The notes under the pieces are model-generated. The model ran no database searches and was not told the origin of the DNA. It saw nothing but the letters and a program-made list of their open reading frames with translations. Below are positions 19,757 to 29,257 of a stretch of DNA of 64,000 nucleotides, in pieces. Source of the stretch: Hyphomicrobiales bacterium (GTDB lineage: Bacteria > Pseudomonadota > Alphaproteobacteria > Rhizobiales > Rhizobiaceae); assembly GCA_900472605.1 (NCBI GenBank), contig UCJD01000020.1, forward strand, positions 102,802 through 166,801, read 5' to 3'. The translations under genes and the position numbers were made by a program. Position 1 is the stretch's first letter. Each line of letters begins with the position of its first letter.

Positions 19757-20929
19757 ATGAGGAAGCTGCTTCTGGCCGCCGCCGCGGCCCTGCTCATGGG
19801 TTCGGGCGCTTATGCCGAGACGATAAAGGTCGGCGTGGTTGGCCCGTTCTCCGGTCCGTTCGCCCTGCAGGGCAAGAACTTCAAGGCCGGGATCGACGCC
19901 TACATGGCGACCAACGGCAACAAGGTCGGAGACAACACCGTCGAGGTCATCTACCGCGACCTCCCGGCCGCCGACCCGGCCCAGTCCAAGTCGCTCGCTC
20001 AGGAACTGGTCGTCAAGGAAAAGGTCCAGTATCTGGCCGGCTTCTATTTCACGCCAGATGCGATGGCCGTCACGCCGATCCTGAAGCAGGCCAACACGCC
20101 CCTCGTGGTCATGAACGCCGCGACCTCTGCGATCGTCACCAAGAGCCCGCTCGTCGTGCGCACCTCCTTCACCACCTGGCAGACATCGACACCGATGGCG
20201 CAGGTAGCCTTCGACAAGGGTGTCAAAAAGGTCATCTCTGTCGTCAGCGACTACGGGCCGGGCGTCGACGCCGAGAACGCCTTCAAGGCAGGGTTCGAGA
20301 AAGCAGGCGGCGAGGTCGTCGAGGCGATCCGCATGCCGCTTGCCACCAATGATTTCAGCCCGATCATGCAGCGCATCAAGGATTCCGGCGCCCAGGGCGT
20401 CTTCGCCTTCCTGCCGTCGGGTCCGACAACGCTCGGCTTCGTCAAGGCCTATAACGAGAACGGCCTGAAGGGCGCCAATATCCAGCTCTTCGCCCCCGGC
20501 GACCTGACGCAGGAATCCGACCTGCCGGCGCTCGGCGATGCCGCACTCGGCATGCTCACCACATTCCACTATGCCGTCTCGCACGATTCCCCTGAAAACA
20601 AAGCCTTTGTCGAGGCAGCCGGCAAGGCGATCGGCAACCCGGCGGAGCTCACCTTCCCGGCTGTCGGCGCCTATGACGGCATGCACGTCATCTACAAGAT
20701 GATCGAAGCGACCGGCGGAAAGCAGGATGCTGAAAAGGCAGTCGATGCGGTCAAGGGGCTTGCCTGGACGAGCCCACGCGGGCCTGTCTCCATCGATCCC
20801 GAAAGCCGCCACATCACGCAGAACATCTACCTGCGCGAAGTCGCAAAGGGTGACGACGGCAAGTTCATCAACAAGGAAATCCAGACCTTCGAAAAGCAGG
20901 GCGATCCGGGCCTTGCGGCTTTGAAGTAA
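19757..20929 (+). CDS. branched-chain-type ABC substrate-binding protein, probably for protocatechuate or a related aromatic acid
   Basis: The 390-residue precursor has a signal peptide (MRKLLLAAAAALLMGSGAYA) and a periplasmic binding protein type 1 fold of the LivJ/HbaE kind (IKVGVVGPFSGPFALQGKNFKAGIDAYM, LAQELVVKEKVQYLAGFYF, VFAFLPSGPTTLGFVKAY). AAGGGAGAG precedes the ATG at 19757; the longer frame to 19727 is not needed. It lies 124 bases after pcaB and heads a five-gene importer. In S. meliloti a similar importer is induced by protocatechuate through PcaQ (known from the literature). No PcaQ palindrome was found in this gap, so it may be read through from pcaB. Confidence 0.88.
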   Translation: MRKLLLAAAAALLMGSGAYAETIKVGVVGPFSGPFALQGKNFKAGIDAYMATNGNKVGDNTVEVIYRDLPAADPAQSKSLAQELVVKEKVQYLAGFYFTPDAMAVTPILKQANTPLVVMNAATSAIVTKSPLVVRTSFTTWQTSTPMAQVAFDKGVKKVISVVSDYGPGVDAENAFKAGFEKAGGEVVEAIRMPLATNDFSPIMQRIKDSGAQGVFAFLPSGPTTLGFVKAYNENGLKGANIQLFAPGDLTQESDLPALGDAALGMLTTFHYAVSHDSPENKAFVEAAGKAIGNPAELTFPAVGAYDGMHVIYKMIEATGGKQDAEKAVDAVKGLAWTSPRGPVSIDPESRHITQNIYLREVAKGDDGKFINKEIQTFEKQGDPGLAALK

Positions 20930-20949
20930 GTAACACGGCCGCGGGCCTT

Positions 20950-21085
20950 TGGACCCACAGCCTTCCACCCTGCCCTCTCCCCGGTGGGGAAGGGAAGAAG
21001 TGAACGCGGCGCCTGATATCCCCGCTCAGCGGGGATATCAGGCCGGTAGCGCCGGACGAGGGGCCACGCGGCGCAAAGCCCACAA
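20950..21085. repeat. RIME-like intergenic mosaic element with two palindromes
   Basis: The gap between the binding-protein gene and the first permease contains two hairpins: CCCTCTCCCC-GGT-GGGGAAGGG (20973-20994, imperfect) and a 14-bp perfect stem with a 3-nt loop at 21012-21042 (CCTGATATCCCCGC ... GCGGGGATATCAGG), then GAGGGGCCACGC. The layout of two palindromes in about 110-130 bases with the CCCTCTCCCCGGTGGGG string matches the Rhizobium-specific intergenic mosaic elements. In a transporter operon it could hold back the 3' end of the binding-protein mRNA. Confidence 0.65.
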
Positions 21086-21124
21086 GTCTCCGCGCGCTTA
21101 TAGAACAAGGACCACACCGAATCC

Positions 21125-21988
21125 ATGCAGACTGTCTTCAGCATAGCCGTCGATGCGCTCGCCTATGGCATGGTGCTGTTCGTGATATCGATCGGCCTTT
21201 CGGTGACCATGGGCCTGATGCGGGTCGTCAACCTGGCGCACGGCGCCTTTGCGATGATCGGCGGCTATATCGCCTCCTATGCGGTGCGCGACCTTGGACT
21301 CGGCTACGGCGTCGGCGTCATCGCTGCGGTGGTCGGCACAATCATCATTGCCATTCCGATGGAGCGTTTCCTCTATCGCCGCATTTACAGCGCGCCCGAG
21401 CTCACACAAGTGCTGATGACGATCGGCATTACCTTCTGCATCATCGGCATCGCCAACTATGCGATGGGGCCGACGCTGAAGACCATTCCATTGCCTGAAG
21501 GCCTACAGGGCTCCGCCAACCTCGGCTTCCGCACCATTCCCGTTCACCGCCTCTTCGCGATCGTCTGCGGGCTTGGCGTCGCCGTCGCGCTGTGGTTCAC
21601 GATCGAGCGCACGAGCTTCGGCGTGAAGCTGCGTGCGTCCGTGGACAATGCGGCGATGGCAGCTGCACTTGGGGTGCGAACGGAGATCATTTATGCGCTG
21701 AGCTTCGCGGTCGCCGTCGGCCTCGCCGCCTTCGGTGGGGTTGTCGGCGCCGAGCTCTTGCCGGTCGAGCCCTACTACGCGCTGCGCTATATGGTGACCT
21801 TCCTTGTCGTCGTCTCGGTCGGCGGCGCGGGCTCGATCCCCGGCGCGTTGATCGCCTGCCTGGTGCTCGGCGGCATCGACACGACCGGCCGCTACCTGAT
21901 GCCCGAGTTTGGCGAATTCTTCTTCTATCTCGCCGTCATCGCCATCATCTGCATCTTCCCGCGTGGCTTTGCCGGAAGGGCGAAATAG
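21125..21988 (+). CDS. branched-chain-type ABC permease (LivH family)
   Basis: The 287-residue inner-membrane protein has about eight hydrophobic segments and LivH-type motifs (ISIGLSVTMGLMRVVNLAHGAFAMIGGYIA, KLRASVDNAAMAAALGV, GGAGSIPGALIACLVLGGID). It pairs with the LivM-type permease that starts one base after its stop. It forms the channel of the presumed aromatic-acid importer. Confidence 0.93.
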   Translation: MQTVFSIAVDALAYGMVLFVISIGLSVTMGLMRVVNLAHGAFAMIGGYIASYAVRDLGLGYGVGVIAAVVGTIIIAIPMERFLYRRIYSAPELTQVLMTIGITFCIIGIANYAMGPTLKTIPLPEGLQGSANLGFRTIPVHRLFAIVCGLGVAVALWFTIERTSFGVKLRASVDNAAMAAALGVRTEIIYALSFAVAVGLAAFGGVVGAELLPVEPYYALRYMVTFLVVVSVGGAGSIPGALIACLVLGGIDTTGRYLMPEFGEFFFYLAVIAIICIFPRGFAGRAK

Positions 21989-21989
21989 G

Positions 21990-22997
21990 ATGACACTCGC
22001 CATGAACACCGAAACCGACACGACCTCTGCCAGACGCCAGCGCTCCGCGGGTCGCGATCTCGCGGGCATCGCCGCGATCATTATCCTCGCGGGCATCGGC
22101 TACGTGCTGTTTCCCGACAATCTGGCGCTTCTGACGCGCATCATCGCCATTGCGCTGCTGGTGCTGTCGCTCGACCTTGTTACCGGCTATTGCGGCATCG
22201 CCACGCTTGGCCAAGCCGCGCTGTTCGGCAGCGGCGCCTATGCGGCGGGGATCGTGTCTGCTCATTACGGCATAACCGATCCGCTGCTGATGACGCTGGC
22301 GGGTATACTGGGCGGCGCGGTCGCGGGGCTGGTCTGTGGCGCGATCATCCTGCGCGCCCATGGGCTACCGCAGCTAGTGCTGTCGATCGCGCTGATCAAC
22401 CTCTTTCACGAGTTGGCCAACAAAACGTCGTCCTGGACGGGCGGCAGCGATGGCCTCTCCGGCATTTCAACCGATCCATTGCTCGGCTATTTCGAATTCG
22501 ATCTCTATGGTCACACCGCCTATGTCTTTGGCGTCGTGTTGCTCCTTGTCGTCTTCGTGTTGCTGCGCCTGCTGGTGCGCTCACCTTTCGGCATGCTCTG
22601 CCGCGGCATCAAGGAAGACCCTCTGCGTATCAAGGCAATGGGCGCATCGCCGAAGGCGGCGCTGATGAAGATGTATGTGATATCTGGCGCAGTCGCCGGG
22701 GTCGGCGGGGCGCTGACCGCGATCTCGACGCAGGTGGTCGGCCTCGACAGCCTGTCCTTCACCCTGTCGGCCGAAAGCCTCGTCATGCTCGTGCTCGGCG
22801 GCACCGGCTCGCTGTTCGGCGCGCTTTCGGGGACGGTTATCTTCATGCTTTTCGAGGATTACGTGTCAGCCGCCAACCCCTTTCACTGGTTGACCATGGT
22901 CGGCGCGCTTTTGATCGTCGTCGTCCTCTTCGCACCGAAGGGCATTTACGGCACGGCCGCCGCCCTGCTCTCGCGACGCAAGGAGGCCGCCGAATGA
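21990..22997 (+). CDS. branched-chain-type ABC permease (LivM family)
   Basis: The 335-residue protein has a hydrophilic N-terminal tail of about 30 residues, then about nine membrane segments with the LivM signatures DLVTGYCGIATLGQAALFGSGAYA, HGLPQLVLSIALINL and VLGGTGSLFGALSGTVIFMLFED. A second possible start is the ATG at 22002. Its stop overlaps the start of the LivG-type ATPase. Confidence 0.93.
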   Translation: MTLAMNTETDTTSARRQRSAGRDLAGIAAIIILAGIGYVLFPDNLALLTRIIAIALLVLSLDLVTGYCGIATLGQAALFGSGAYAAGIVSAHYGITDPLLMTLAGILGGAVAGLVCGAIILRAHGLPQLVLSIALINLFHELANKTSSWTGGSDGLSGISTDPLLGYFEFDLYGHTAYVFGVVLLLVVFVLLRLLVRSPFGMLCRGIKEDPLRIKAMGASPKAALMKMYVISGAVAGVGGALTAISTQVVGLDSLSFTLSAESLVMLVLGGTGSLFGALSGTVIFMLFEDYVSAANPFHWLTMVGALLIVVVLFAPKGIYGTAAALLSRRKEAAE

Positions 22998-23758
22998 GTG
23001 CCGTCTTCGAAGTCGCCAAGCTGAAGAAATCCTTCGGCGGCCTGGCCGTCACCAATGACGTCTCGATCTCGATGCATCCGGGTGATCGCGTCGCGCTGAT
23101 CGGGCCGAACGGCGCCGGCAAGACCACCTTCGTCAATCTTGTCACCGGTAACCTGGCGCCGGACTCCGGCGATGTCCGCCTGGCCGGGGAAACCGTGACC
23201 CGGGTGGATGCCGCCGGCCGCGTCAAGCGTGGGCTGGTCCGCTCGTTCCAGGTGACGCGGCTTTTCCAGGACATGACGCCTGCCGAGCATGTCGGCCTTG
23301 CCGTCCTGCAGCGAGACGGGCGGACAAGCCGCATGTTCGGAAACTTCCTGTCGATGCCCGATGTCACGGACGAGGTTTCCGGCATGCTGCACACCCTCGG
23401 CCTCCAGAGCCTGATGCATCGCAAGGTCAACGAGATCGCCTACGGCCAGCAGCGCCTGCTGGAGATTGCCGTTGCCATGGCGCTGAAACCGAAGGTTCTC
23501 CTACTGGATGAGCCGGCCGCCGGCGTGCCGCAGAGCGATACCGGACGCATCGAACAGGCGCTAGCAGACCTACCTGCCGATCTAGCGGTGCTGATGATCG
23601 AGCACGACATGGACCTCGTCTTCCGCTTCGCCAAGCGTGTCATCGTGCTTGCCGCCGGCGCCATCATTTTCGACGGCTCGCCCGCCGATGTCACCAAGGA
23701 TGCCCGCGTTCGGGAAGCCTATCTCGGGAGCTATGCCAATGCCAGCAACGTCGCTTGA
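22994..23758 (+). CDS. branched-chain-type ABC ATP-binding protein (LivG family)
   Basis: The 254-residue ATPase has Walker A GPNGAGKTTFVNLV, a signature region EIAYGQQRLLEIAVAMAL (in place of LSGGQ, common in LivG of this group), Walker B VLLLDEPAAGVP and the switch His in MIEHDMDLVF. GGAGG lies just upstream of the ATG, which overlaps the permease stop. The frame is open far upstream as a shadow of livM. Confidence 0.93.
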   Translation: MSAVFEVAKLKKSFGGLAVTNDVSISMHPGDRVALIGPNGAGKTTFVNLVTGNLAPDSGDVRLAGETVTRVDAAGRVKRGLVRSFQVTRLFQDMTPAEHVGLAVLQRDGRTSRMFGNFLSMPDVTDEVSGMLHTLGLQSLMHRKVNEIAYGQQRLLEIAVAMALKPKVLLLDEPAAGVPQSDTGRIEQALADLPADLAVLMIEHDMDLVFRFAKRVIVLAAGAIIFDGSPADVTKDARVREAYLGSYANASNVA

Positions 23759-24455
23759 GGTCGAGAATCTGTCGGCCGGATACGGCCCCACGCGCGTTCT
23801 CGAAAACGTTTCATTCGCGGTTCCGGCCGGCACCCGCCTTGCAGTGCTTGGCCGCAACGGCATGGGCAAGACCACGCTGCTTGCAACGCTCGCCGGGCAG
23901 ACGAAGCGCTACGACGGTCGCATCAAGCTGGGTCCCGCCGATGTAACGGCGATACCGAGTGCGTCGCGTGCGCAACAAGGGCTGGGCTATGTGCCGCAGG
24001 CACGCTGCATCTTCCCGACGCTGACGGTCGACGAGAACCTCTTCGTCGGCCTCAAGGGGCGGCCCAAGACCGCGCTCGAGGAAGCCTACCAGATGTTTCC
24101 GCGTCTCAAGGAGCGCCGCCGCAATCTCGGCAACCAGCTTTCCGGCGGCGAACAGCAGATGCTCTCCACCGCCCGCACCATTCTCGGCCGTCCCTCGGTG
24201 CTGCTGTTGGACGAGCCTCTGGAGGGGCTGGCACCCGTCATCTGCGAAGAACTGATGGCAGCTTTCGTCGACCTGGCGAAGACCGGGGACATGACCATCC
24301 TGCTGGTCGAGCAGCGTATCCAGAGTGCGCTGGAATTCGCCGATCAGGTGATCATTCTGGAGCGCGGCCGGCTGGCCTGGAGCGGCACGCCACAGGCGCT
24401 ATCGCAGGATTCCGATGCCGTCGAACGGTTGCTTGGCGTCGGCGGCCTGCATTAG
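23739..24455 (+). CDS. branched-chain-type ABC ATP-binding protein (LivF family)
   Basis: The 238-residue ATPase has Walker A GRNGMGKTTLLATLAG, signature QLSGGEQQMLSTARTI, Walker B VLLLDEPLEGLAP and the switch region LLVEQRIQSALEFAD. Of two close ATGs (23733, 23739) the second is 8 bases from GGGAG. It overlaps the previous ATPase gene by 20 bases. It ends the importer operon, converging on a GNAT gene 19 bases away. Confidence 0.92.
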   Translation: MPATSLEVENLSAGYGPTRVLENVSFAVPAGTRLAVLGRNGMGKTTLLATLAGQTKRYDGRIKLGPADVTAIPSASRAQQGLGYVPQARCIFPTLTVDENLFVGLKGRPKTALEEAYQMFPRLKERRRNLGNQLSGGEQQMLSTARTILGRPSVLLLDEPLEGLAPVICEELMAAFVDLAKTGDMTILLVEQRIQSALEFADQVIILERGRLAWSGTPQALSQDSDAVERLLGVGGLH

Positions 24456-24474
24456 AGCCCGGAGCTTACTCAGC

Positions 24475-24969
24475 TCACAGATCCATGACCATCTCGTGCC
24501 AAGCCATGCCGCCATGATCCGATGCGGACGGCTGCGTATATCGGTAGCCCATCCTGGCATAAAGCGGTACGTGGTGATCCCTGCACATCAGATGAATGCT
24601 CTTCTTGCCAGCTTCCCGCATCTCCCGGATGAAGCGTTGCATGAGCAGCTTTGAATAACCCTTGCCCTGTTCTGCCGGATCAACGACCACCGACATGATA
24701 ACGACGTTCGGCGCCGCCGGATCGTGTCCAACCAGTTCCTTGAACGCCTCGTCGGACATCACCACGTCGAACGTACAACCGCTGTTGATAAAGCCCGCGA
24801 TCCTGCCTTCCGCTTCAAGGATCAGAAAACCCTCGGGATATTGTCCGATGCGGGTGGTGATCTTCTCCAGCGTCGCGGCCTCGTCGCCTTCGTAGGCGGC
24901 GGCCTCGATCTCGAAGCATCGTGCCGCATCTGCGGGAACGGCTTGACGAAAGGTGAGGTTGACGGTCAT
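24475..24969 (-). CDS. GNAT-family N-acetyltransferase
   Basis: The 164-residue protein has the acetyl-CoA fold order of GNAT enzymes: substrate-side start (FRQAVPADAARCFEIEAAAYEGDEA), a central strand (FLILEAEGRIAGFINSG), the pyrophosphate-binding segment VVDPAEQGKGYSKLLMQRFI (QxxGxG/A) and the C-terminal LMCRDHHVPLYARMGY. The ATG at 24969 (MTVNLTFRQ) with AGGA upstream was chosen over 25005. It resembles arylalkylamine or ribosomal-type acetyltransferases at family level only; the substrate is unknown. Confidence 0.88.
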   Translation of the reverse strand: MTVNLTFRQAVPADAARCFEIEAAAYEGDEAATLEKITTRIGQYPEGFLILEAEGRIAGFINSGCTFDVVMSDEAFKELVGHDPAAPNVVIMSVVVDPAEQGKGYSKLLMQRFIREMREAGKKSIHLMCRDHHVPLYARMGYRYTQPSASDHGGMAWHEMVMDL

Positions 24970-25055
24970 GGCGTGGTCCTGTCGGTTGCCCGACTTGCTT
25001 AGCAATCTTCGGACGCCTGCGCCATGACGCTGTGGAACGCATGCAAGGACGCCGA

Positions 25056-25667
25056 TCAGAGCCCGCCTTGCACCTGAAGAAACTCCATGATGCGCTCCAC
25101 GCCCTTGCCTCTTTTCAGATCCGAAAAGACGAACGGGCGGGCGGCCCGCATGCGGGAAGCGTCTTGCTCCATGACATCGAGATCAACACCGACATGCGGT
25201 GCGAGGTCCATCTTATTGATGACCAGAAGGTCGGAGCGGGTGATACCTGGGCCGCCCTTGCGCGGAATTTCCTCGCCCTGGCAGACCGAAATGACGTAGA
25301 TCGTCAGGTCGGCCAAATCCGGAGAAAAGGTCGCTGCCAAGTTGTCGCCGCCGGATTCGATGAAGATGACGTCGAGATTCGGAATCCGCTCATTCAGGCC
25401 GGCGATGGCCTGCAGGTTGATCGACGCATCCTCGCGGATTGCCGTATGCGGGCAGCCTCCGGTCTCGACGCCGACGATGCGATCGGACGACAGCGCCTGC
25501 ATGCGCACCAGCGCCTCGGCATCCTCTTTCGTGTAGATGTCGTTGGTGACAACGGCGACCGAGTAGTGCTCGCGCATCGCCTTGCAGAGCTTTTCGGTCA
25601 ATGCGGTCTTTCCCGACCCAACGGGACCACCGATCCCGACACGCAAAGGACCGTTCTTCGATGCCAT
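25056..25667 (-). CDS. ureG: urease accessory GTPase UreG
   Basis: The 203-residue SIMIBI-class GTPase supplies nickel to the urease active site with UreD and UreF. It has the P-loop [31 protein letters not shown], the nickel-binding C-P-H ([16 protein letters not shown]), [20 protein letters not shown] and [21 protein letters not shown] precedes the ATG at 25667. It is alone: the other urease genes are at 43.2-48.4 kb on the same strand, 17.5 kb away, with unrelated genes between. It may belong to a transcription unit with its own promoter in the 25668-25869 gap. Confidence 0.96.
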   Translation of the reverse strand: MASKNGPLRVGIGGPVGSGKTALTEKLCKAMREHYSVAVVTNDIYTKEDAEALVRMQALSSDRIVGVETGGCPHTAIREDASINLQAIAGLNERIPNLDVIFIESGGDNLAATFSPDLADLTIYVISVCQGEEIPRKGGPGITRSDLLVINKMDLAPHVGVDLDVMEQDASRMRAARPFVFSDLKRGKGVERIMEFLQVQGGL

Positions 25668-25869
25668 CTGAACCTCCAACATGTTAAACTACCAAACCAA
25701 CAGCGCGGATGCGCGAACGAAAAGCCAAGCAATAACACATTCTCTATGCGTAAATCGTCCAAGAGGTGGGCCCCGTGTCCCTATTGTAGCGGCGTGCCGT
25801 GCCCCCTCATTGACAACGCTGCAACTCGGCAAATTATCTCGCCGAGCTTTTCATTCATGGAGGGGCAAG

Positions 25870-26175
25870 ATGCGCCTGAACATATGGACTGCGTTTGCAT
25901 TGGCCACCTGCCTGGCGCTGACAGCATCGCCACCAGCCCCCGCCTACGCTGTGACTGTCAACATTCACGTCGGTTCCGATCTCAACTTCGGCCGCGCGAT
26001 CAGCTGCAGACAAGGGCAACAACTCCTTCAAAATCGCGGTTTCCGCAACGTGCGCCGCGTCGATTGCAGGGGCCGAACATTCATCTATCACGCACGACGC
26101 GGCAGCAGCGATTTCGAGATTGCCCTGAGCGCGCATACAGGCCGCGTGATCCGCATGACAAGGCTTCGCCGATAG
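25870..26175 (+). CDS. small secreted protein of unknown function
   Basis: The 101-residue protein has a signal peptide (MRLNIWTAFALATCLALTA, cut after AYA) and a mature part of about 75 basic residues with two cysteines (AISCRQG and VDCRGR) that could form a disulfide, and a C-terminal stretch (FEIALSAHTGRVIRMTRLRR) that resembles the end of a PepSY-type domain. GGAGGGGCAAG precedes the ATG; the much longer frame from 25681 has no support. Similar short proteins are common in rhizobia, but I cannot assign a role. Confidence 0.7.
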   Translation: MRLNIWTAFALATCLALTASPPAPAYAVTVNIHVGSDLNFGRAISCRQGQQLLQNRGFRNVRRVDCRGRTFIYHARRGSSDFEIALSAHTGRVIRMTRLRR

Positions 26176-26205
26176 CGATCGGATCAACCTGAGCTTGGCC
26201 AAGAT

Positions 26206-27234
26206 TTATCCTTCCTTGTCACCAGGCGCGCCCAGAATTTCCGTCACCCAGCGCGTCGAGGAAAACCGTGCGCAGAAGGTGAGGATCGCGATAGTGATCG
26301 GCACACCGATGAACGCGCCGAACACGCCCCAGACGAACGACCAGGAAAAGACAGAAAACAGCACCAGGAATGGCGACATCGCGAGCGCATAGCCCGCAAC
26401 ACGCGGTTCGATGTAGCTTCCGATGACGAATTGTATGACGTTGAGCCCGGCGAAAATGAAGATCGCCGCCTCCGGCGATCCGAATTGCGCCAAGGCGTAA
26501 CTGCTTGGCAGCAATGTTGCCACGAAGGGCCCCATGAACGGGATGTAGTTCAGCGTGAAGGCTATCACCCCCCACTCGGCGGCGAAGCGCAGCCCGAAGA
26601 GCGCGGAAAGCGCCCAGACGAGCGTGCCGGTGGCAAGGCTCATGACCGTGCGCACGGCCATGTACCGCCGCAGCTTTGCTGCCGTTTGCAATGCTCCGCC
26701 GATGATTGCATCCGCCTTCTCTTCGGTTAACGCCTTTCGAATATTGCGCGCGACGGCCTCGGTATCGAGCAACCCCAGGAGTACATAAACGACCACGACG
26801 ATCCAGAAGGAGATCATCGTGTTCAGGCGCGCCGTTGCCCCTTGCAGCACGCGCAGCAGCGAGCTGAAGTTGAAATAATCCGCCCAGACTCCGGCGATGA
26901 CGATGCCATGCCCATCGAGCCATTGGACGAGATCGCTGTAGAGTAGCTGGAACCGAGCGGCATCGCTGACAAGCGAACGACCGATACGCCCGAACCCCCA
27001 GGCGGATATCGACGCGAGCGCGATGAAGACGCAGACGATCACCGCCACCACCAGCGCAAGCGCCAACAGCTTCGGCAGGACGCGTTGCAGGCTCTTCTGA
27101 AGCGGCCAGACGAGGCCGATGATGAAAAGCGCGCCAGCAACGGGCGCGAAGACGCCGGCAGCCATCCGCAGAATGCACAAGACCGCTATTGCGGCAATGA
27201 TGGTCAGGAGAGTGATGGCGGCTCGGCTATTCAT
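26206..27234 (-). CDS. AI-2E family transporter (PerM/YhhT-like membrane protein)
   Basis: The 342-residue inner-membrane protein of the AI-2E exporter-like family has two hydrophobic segments at the start, a hydrophilic middle part and a C-terminal group of segments with the family landmark FTLNYIPFMGPFVATLLPSSYAL, followed by LNVIQFVIGSYIEPRVAG. The family covers TqsA, Na+/H+ antiporters and permeases of unknown substrate, so the name says little about function. It stands between two unrelated genes and is not in an evident operon. Confidence 0.88.
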   Translation of the reverse strand: MNSRAAITLLTIIAAIAVLCILRMAAGVFAPVAGALFIIGLVWPLQKSLQRVLPKLLALALVVAVIVCVFIALASISAWGFGRIGRSLVSDAARFQLLYSDLVQWLDGHGIVIAGVWADYFNFSSLLRVLQGATARLNTMISFWIVVVVYVLLGLLDTEAVARNIRKALTEEKADAIIGGALQTAAKLRRYMAVRTVMSLATGTLVWALSALFGLRFAAEWGVIAFTLNYIPFMGPFVATLLPSSYALAQFGSPEAAIFIFAGLNVIQFVIGSYIEPRVAGYALAMSPFLVLFSVFSWSFVWGVFGAFIGVPITIAILTFCARFSSTRWVTEILGAPGDKEG

Positions 27235-27385
27235 ACAGTCGACGTCCTCTCCGATTGCTCTGAGCGCACATCCTCACAAATATCATTGGTCGGACAATCG
27301 GTTGCCTGTCCCAAAAGCATGCCTGATGTCTCTAATCGGTGCGACAGCGAATTGATCGCAGCCGGCCGGCGTCCTCTGCCGATAC

Positions 27386-29200
27386 CTAGTTGAAAGGCCA
27401 GATCCGTGGGACCAGAAAGACGGCGACGATAAAAAACCACGCCATCAAGGGCGTGCCGAGTTTCCAGTAATCGCCGAACCGATAACCGCCCGCGCCCATG
27501 ACCATCATGTTGGTCGTCGTCGCGATCGGCGTCATGAAGGATGCTGATCCGGCGATGCAGAGGCTCATGAGCACCGGATGCGGTTGAATATGCATGGCGG
27601 CCGCAGCCGCCATCGCGATCGGAATGACCAGCATCGTCGTCGCCGTGTTGCTCATGACTTGGCCAAGAACGGCCGTCAGTGCGAAAAGGCCCGCGACGAG
27701 CGCGCTCGGTCCGGCCGAGCCGAGCGCCGACACCAATTCGTCAGCCACGAACTTCGCCGTGCCTGATTTTATCATCGCTGTCGAAATCGGCATCATCGCG
27801 CCGATGAGGATGACCGTCGTCCAATGAACGGCGCGATAGGATTGCTCGACGGTGATCGCGCCTGACGCAACAAGAACACAGGCGCACAAAATGCCCGCGA
27901 CGGCGGGCGGCACGATGTTTGATGCGAGCATGACGACAAGCCCGATCAACGTTGCCACCGCGACCTTGGCGCCCGGCCCCATGGGCACGGCGTGGCGCCG
28001 AACGAGGTCGGGGGAATCGACCACGAGGACATCGGGATCATCGAGGCGAAGATCGAGCGCTTCCCAACTTCCTTCGAGGAGGATCGTATCGCCGGCCTTC
28101 AGCTGCGGATGGGCATAGTCGATCTCCGCGCCGCCGCGATGCACCGCCAGAACGACGAGATCGCCGCTCTCGGTGGCAAGGCCGGGAAACATCGGTTGCC
28201 CGATCAGCTTGGATCGTGGCGGGATCATCACCTCGGCTAGCCCGGACCTGCGATTGAATGCGGTGTTGCCATTCCCAACCGGCGCATCCTCGCGAACCGC
28301 CAGATGGAGCCGCGCGGCCGCTTCCGCAACCGCCTGGGCCGCGCCACGCACAAGCAGATAGTCATCGGCCATCATCGCCCTGTCCCGAACCGGAAGCCCG
28401 GATGCGGAAACCTGGACAGCCATCACCTGGATGTCGCTCGCGGCGCCCAGATTGATGGTGTCGGCAGGCAACCCGATAAGAGGCGAGTCCCGCCGAATGC
28501 GAAGCCGGAAAAGCCCATCCTCAAGGCCGTAATGTTCGACAAGCGTCTGGGCGTGACCGCTGAAGTCGGCAGGCAGCCGTGCATTCGTCTGTCGGGGGAG
28601 CAGATACTTGCCCAGCAGCAAGACGACGAAGACGGTGCCAGCGAGAAGAGGGACACCGACGAGCGCAAATTCGGTAAAGCCAAACCCTTCAAATCCGGCA
28701 TCCTCGAGTGCCTCGGAGACGAGGAAATTCTTTGGGGCGCCCGTCAATAACAGGTTCGCTCCGGCGTGGGCGGAAAAAGCCAAGGGCATCAGCAATTGCG
28801 CGGGCGACTGATTGAGCCGCACCGCCGCGAACACCGCGACGGGCATGAGAGCCGCCACGGCGCCGCTGCCGCTTAGAAGCGACGTCAGGCACCCAACGGC
28901 AATCATGAGGACAAGCAGAAGCCGACTGCGGTTATTCTGGCCAGCCAGCGAGATGAGCGTTTGTCCGCACCACGCGGTAACGCCGGTTCTCTCAAGTGCG
29001 GCACTGACGATGAAGAGGCTGGCCACGAAGAGGACGGCCCGGTCGCCAAAGCCGGCCAATGCCTGATCCAGCGTGACGAGCCCTGTAGCCCAAAGCGAAA
29101 GCGCCGCCGCGAAGGCCACGGCGATGACGGGCAACCTGTTCCACGCAAATAGAACGATCGTTGCGAGGATGATGCAGCAGGTCGTCTGGATCGGGGTCAA
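27386..29200 (-). CDS. SLC13/DASS-type permease with two TrkA-C (RCK_C) domains
   Basis: The 604-residue membrane protein has two blocks of hydrophobic segments (residues 1-195 and about 395-604) around a soluble middle with two TrkA-C-like domains (LRIRRDSPLIGLPADTI... and MIPPRSKLIGQPMFPGL...VLAVHRGG). The start is the TTG at 29200 after GGGGGA. Motifs include GSGAVAALMPVAVFAAVRL and NTATTMLVIPIAMAAAAAM. The domain order is that of YfbS/SAC1-like anion transporters; sulfate, carboxylate or phosphate could be the cargo. A clear paralogue in the opposite direction lies at 31299-33239. Confidence 0.9.
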   Translation of the reverse strand: MTPIQTTCCIILATIVLFAWNRLPVIAVAFAAALSLWATGLVTLDQALAGFGDRAVLFVASLFIVSAALERTGVTAWCGQTLISLAGQNNRSRLLLVLMIAVGCLTSLLSGSGAVAALMPVAVFAAVRLNQSPAQLLMPLAFSAHAGANLLLTGAPKNFLVSEALEDAGFEGFGFTEFALVGVPLLAGTVFVVLLLGKYLLPRQTNARLPADFSGHAQTLVEHYGLEDGLFRLRIRRDSPLIGLPADTINLGAASDIQVMAVQVSASGLPVRDRAMMADDYLLVRGAAQAVAEAAARLHLAVREDAPVGNGNTAFNRRSGLAEVMIPPRSKLIGQPMFPGLATESGDLVVLAVHRGGAEIDYAHPQLKAGDTILLEGSWEALDLRLDDPDVLVVDSPDLVRRHAVPMGPGAKVAVATLIGLVVMLASNIVPPAVAGILCACVLVASGAITVEQSYRAVHWTTVILIGAMMPISTAMIKSGTAKFVADELVSALGSAGPSALVAGLFALTAVLGQVMSNTATTMLVIPIAMAAAAAMHIQPHPVLMSLCIAGSASFMTPIATTTNMMVMGAGGYRFGDYWKLGTPLMAWFFIVAVFLVPRIWPFN

Positions 29201-29257
29201 GCAGGGTCCCCCTGTCCAGGACGTTGGTAACGATGAAACCGACCTTGCATAGCGGCG

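Noticed and set aside
19667..20968. 433-codon open frame opposite the branched-chain-type binding protein
   Set aside because: It is a shadow of a gene with signal peptide and conserved fold.
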